Shown one piece after another: positions 61,748 through 64,000 of a DNA stretch of 64,000 nucleotides; within the stretch, counting starts at the first letter, position 1; each line of letters begins with the position of its first letter. The position numbers were made by a program, and so were the translations under genes. Source of the stretch: Methylomagnum ishizawai (GTDB lineage Bacteria > Pseudomonadota > Gammaproteobacteria > Methylococcales > Methylococcaceae). The stretch spans positions 578,501-642,500 of the forward strand of contig NZ_AP019783.1 of the NCBI RefSeq assembly GCF_019670005.1. The letters run 5' to 3'. Under the pieces are notes generated by a model that saw only the letters and a program-made list of their open reading frames with translations, searched no databases and was not told where the DNA came from.

Positions 61748-63364
61748 TTACCGCCCAAACCCACAGGTCATCGGATAGCGCCGGTCCCGCCCGAACGCCC
61801 GCTTGCTGATCTTGACGCCGGGCGGGGCTTGGCGGCGCTTGTATTCGTTGCGGTCCACCATACCCGCCACCCGGAGCACGATGGGTTCCGGGAAACCCAG
61901 GGCGACGATCTCGGCCACCGATTTATCCTGCTCCACATAAAGCTCCAGGATGGCATCCAGCACCGGATAGGGCGGCAGGGAATCCTCGTCCTTCTGGTCG
62001 GGCCGGAGTTCCGCCGAGGGCGGCCGGTCGATCACCCGTTGCGGAATCACCGGCGACAGGGTGTTGCGGTATTCGCACAGGCGGTAGACCAGCATCTTGG
62101 GCACATCCTTCAAGGGCGCGAAGCCCCCGGCCATATCGCCGTACAAGGTGGCATAGCCCACGCTCATTTCGCTCTTGTTGCCGGTGGTCAGGAGGATTTT
62201 GCCGGTCTTGTTGGAGAAGGCCATCAGCAGGATGCCGCGGCAACGGGCCTGGATATTTTCCTCGGTGGTGTCGGGCGGCAACCCGGCGAAGCTCGGGGCC
62301 AGCATCTCCAGGAAGGTGTTGAAAGCCGGTTCGATGGGGATGGTGTGGAAGCGGCAGCCCAGCGCCTCGGCTTCCAAGCGGGCGTCCTCGTTGCTCATGT
62401 CGGCGGTGTAGCGCGAGGGCATGGCGACCGCTTCCACCCGTTCCGCGCCCAGGGCATCGGCGGCCAGGGCCAGGGTCAGCGCCGAGTCGATCCCGCCCGA
62501 CAAACCCAGCACCGCGCCCTTGAAGCGGTTTTTGTCCACATAGTCGCGGATGCCCAGCACCAGGGCTTGGTAAACGCTGGCCTCCTCCGACAAAGGCTCG
62601 GCGATGGCGGCGGGCAAGGGTTCCACCGTGTCGCGGCAGACGAAATCCACCGCCGCCAACGCCTCCGCGAATTCCGGTGCCCGGTAGGTCACGTTCCCCG
62701 CCGCGTCCATCACGAAGGAAGCCCCATCGAACACCAGTTCGTCCTGCCCGCCCACCAGGTTGGCGTAGACCAGCGGCACCTGGGCCACGGCCAAACGCTC
62801 CCGCACCACGGCCTCGCGCTGATGGGTCTTGCCGGCCTGATAGGGCGAGGCGTTGATGTTCAACACCAGCTTGGCCCCCGCCGCCGCCGCGCGCTCCACC
62901 GCGCCGGGTACCCACACGTCCTCGCAGATGGTGACGCCGACCGGCACGCCTTCCAGGTCGAATACACAAGGCTCGTGCCCGGCCAGGAAATAGCGCTTCT
63001 CGTCGAACACCCCGTAATTGGGCAAGGCCTGCTTGCGGTAGACGGCGTGGACCGCGCCATCGCGCAGCACGGCGGCGCTGTTGTAGGGCATCCCGATCCT
63101 TTGTTCGGGAAAGCCGACGAGGGCGGTGATACCGTGGATTTGCCCGGCCAGGGCTTGCAACTCGCGCCCGGCGGCGGCGAGGAAATCGGGCCTCAAGATC
63201 AAATCCTCGGGCGGATAGCCGGACAGGGTGAGTTCGGGGAACACGACGGCGTGGGCCTTGAGGCGGTCGCGGGCGTCGAGCGCGGTGGCGAGGACGCGGC
63301 GGGCGTTGCCCTGCACGTCGCCGACCAGGAAGTCGAGTTGGGCGATGGCGATACGGAGTTTCAC
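61748..63364 (-). CDS. nadE: Glutamine-dependent NAD+ synthetase
   Basis: A 538-residue two-domain enzyme that makes NAD+ from deamido-NAD+, ATP and glutamine. The N-terminal nitrilase-like amidotransferase domain (about 1-260) has FPELTLSGYPPEDL (Glu), RKQALPNYGVFDEKRYF (Lys) and VTICEDVW (Cys). The synthetase domain (about 270-538) has the pyrophosphate loop LGLSGGIDSALTLALAADAL and TTGNKSEMSVGYATLYGDMAGGFAPLKDVPK. Homologues begin at the residue encoded by GTG 63364 (KLRIAIAQLDFLVGD), so I use this GTG start; no clear ribosome binding site precedes it. Confidence 0.95.
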   Translation of the reverse strand: MKLRIAIAQLDFLVGDVQGNARRVLATALDARDRLKAHAVVFPELTLSGYPPEDLILRPDFLAAAGRELQALAGQIHGITALVGFPEQRIGMPYNSAAVLRDGAVHAVYRKQALPNYGVFDEKRYFLAGHEPCVFDLEGVPVGVTICEDVWVPGAVERAAAAGAKLVLNINASPYQAGKTHQREAVVRERLAVAQVPLVYANLVGGQDELVFDGASFVMDAAGNVTYRAPEFAEALAAVDFVCRDTVEPLPAAIAEPLSEEASVYQALVLGIRDYVDKNRFKGAVLGLSGGIDSALTLALAADALGAERVEAVAMPSRYTADMSNEDARLEAEALGCRFHTIPIEPAFNTFLEMLAPSFAGLPPDTTEENIQARCRGILLMAFSNKTGKILLTTGNKSEMSVGYATLYGDMAGGFAPLKDVPKMLVYRLCEYRNTLSPVIPQRVIDRPPSAELRPDQKDEDSLPPYPVLDAILELYVEQDKSVAEIVALGFPEPIVLRVAGMVDRNEYKRRQAPPGVKISKRAFGRDRRYPMTCGFGR

Positions 63365-63555
63365 GGCTAGGCACCTGTGGGGCTGGGGGAGACGCCGGGC
63401 TATTTTCCCCGGATCGGCCCAGCGGGGATAGGGCCGGATATTCGCCCCGTCCGCCATCGGCTAGACTGGCGGCCCCACCCCGGACGCCCATGATCCGCGC
63501 CATCCAGCGGATCGGGTGGCCCGGTCCCATCCAGCTTCAACGGGAGGAACACGCG

Positions 63556-64000
63556 ATGTCGCGCAAAACGGTTTTGAACAGCCTGCATCTCGAATATGGC
63601 GGACGCATGGTGGACTTCGCGGGCTGGGCACTGCCCCTGCATTTCGGCTCGCAGGTCGAGGAGCATCACCGGGTGCGCCGGGAGGCCGGGATGTTCGATG
63701 TGTCGCATATGGGCTTGTTCGACCTCGACGGCGCGGAAGCCCCGGCCTTCCTGCGGCGGCTGTGCGCCAACGACACCGGACGGCTGGCCCGGCCCGGACT
63801 GGGGCTTTATACCTGTTTGTTGAACGAGGCGGGCGGCATCCTCGACGACGCCATTGTCTACCGCACCGGGAACACGCGGTTCCGTCTGGTCGCCAATGCC
63901 GCCACGCGGGACAAGATCGCGGCTTGGCTGGAACGGCAAGCCACGGCCCATCCGGCGCTGCGCATCGCGGCCCGGCCCGACCTCGCCATGATCGCCGCGC
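63556..64000 (+). CDS. gcvT: Aminomethyltransferase GcvT, 5' part
   Basis: The first 148 residues of the glycine cleavage T protein, cut by the window end. It transfers the aminomethyl carbon from the H protein to tetrahydrofolate. Recognisable are LNSLHLEYGGRMVDFAGWALPLHFGSQ, HHRVRREAGMFDVSHMG and LGLYTCLLNEAGGILDDAIVY. The ribosome binding site GGGAGGAA lies well placed before ATG 63556. Divergent from nadE. In C1-using bacteria this enzyme links glycine to folate carbon. Confidence 0.95.
   Translation, partial: MSRKTVLNSLHLEYGGRMVDFAGWALPLHFGSQVEEHHRVRREAGMFDVSHMGLFDLDGAEAPAFLRRLCANDTGRLARPGLGLYTCLLNEAGGILDDAIVYRTGNTRFRLVANAATRDKIAAWLERQATAHPALRIAARPDLAMIAA

Overview
The window is high-GC DNA (about two thirds G+C by eye) packed with genes on both strands. 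The gene content is that of a free-living Gram-negative proteobacterium: flagellar export genes, a PilT/PilU-type motor, periplasmic glucan synthesis, oligopeptidase A, RlmJ, an AlgZ/AlgR-like pair and a PEP-CTERM protein. A gammaproteobacterium, possibly a Methylococcaceae-type methanotroph, fits best. That is inference from overall protein character; no methane-oxidation or rRNA gene is present to prove it. I see no tRNA, rRNA or CRISPR array.

Layout. 0.2-10.4 kb: a TauE/SafE exporter and cupin, L-serine dehydratase, a REC-GGDEF-EAL protein, an HDOD protein, oligopeptidase A, MazG and a PEP-CTERM protein. 10.8-15.5 kb: endonuclease V, then a lone [NiFe]-hydrogenase large subunit (HoxH type) and its presumed maturation protease, separated by a PilU-like ATPase. 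15.5-19.2 kb: a two-gene signalling unit, a CBS-SpoIIE phosphatase-GHKL protein overlapping a tandem-STAS/PhnD-like protein, behind a good sigma70-type promoter. 19.4-23.9 kb: a DUF3604/PpiC/HupE operon. 24.0-30.3 kb: LON-domain protein, a histidine-rich secreted protein divergent from a methionine-rich secreted protein, a DUF123 protein, Nif3, OpgD/MdoG and a membrane protein, ending at a clear terminator and a decayed insertion sequence. 30.6-42.4 kb: an MFS/spermidine-synthase/TPR fusion, M18 aminopeptidase, a CBS-PAS-EAL protein with an altered EAL active site, and an operon of rlmJ, a GNAT-C39 fusion and an RLAN-RimK ATP-grasp ligase. 42.4-53.1 kb: a GFA protein, small membrane and secreted proteins, a LytS/LytR pair, TPMT, and a very large seven-PAS hybrid histidine kinase overlapping an HD-GYP response regulator. 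53.1-55.4 kb: a tightly overlapping radical SAM/SPASM - RelE-like - Shedu-like operon. 55.4-57.6 kb: fliQ-fliR-flhB, cut off from other flagellar genes on one side by a 111-bp MITE-like element and on the other by the Shedu operon. 57.7-64 kb: a histidine kinase and HTH-REC regulator, a beta/gamma-crystallin-like secreted protein, a gamma-glutamylcyclotransferase-like protein, NAD synthetase, and the start of gcvT.

Themes. Signalling is very dense, with c-di-GMP enzymes, PAS kinases and a SpoIIE/STAS module. The best candidate for an undescribed system is the radical SAM - RelE-like - Shedu operon, followed by the SpoIIE/STAS-STAS-PhnD module. A transposase remnant near 30.4 kb and the MITE near 57.6 kb share terminal inverted repeats, which links two distant scars to one element family.
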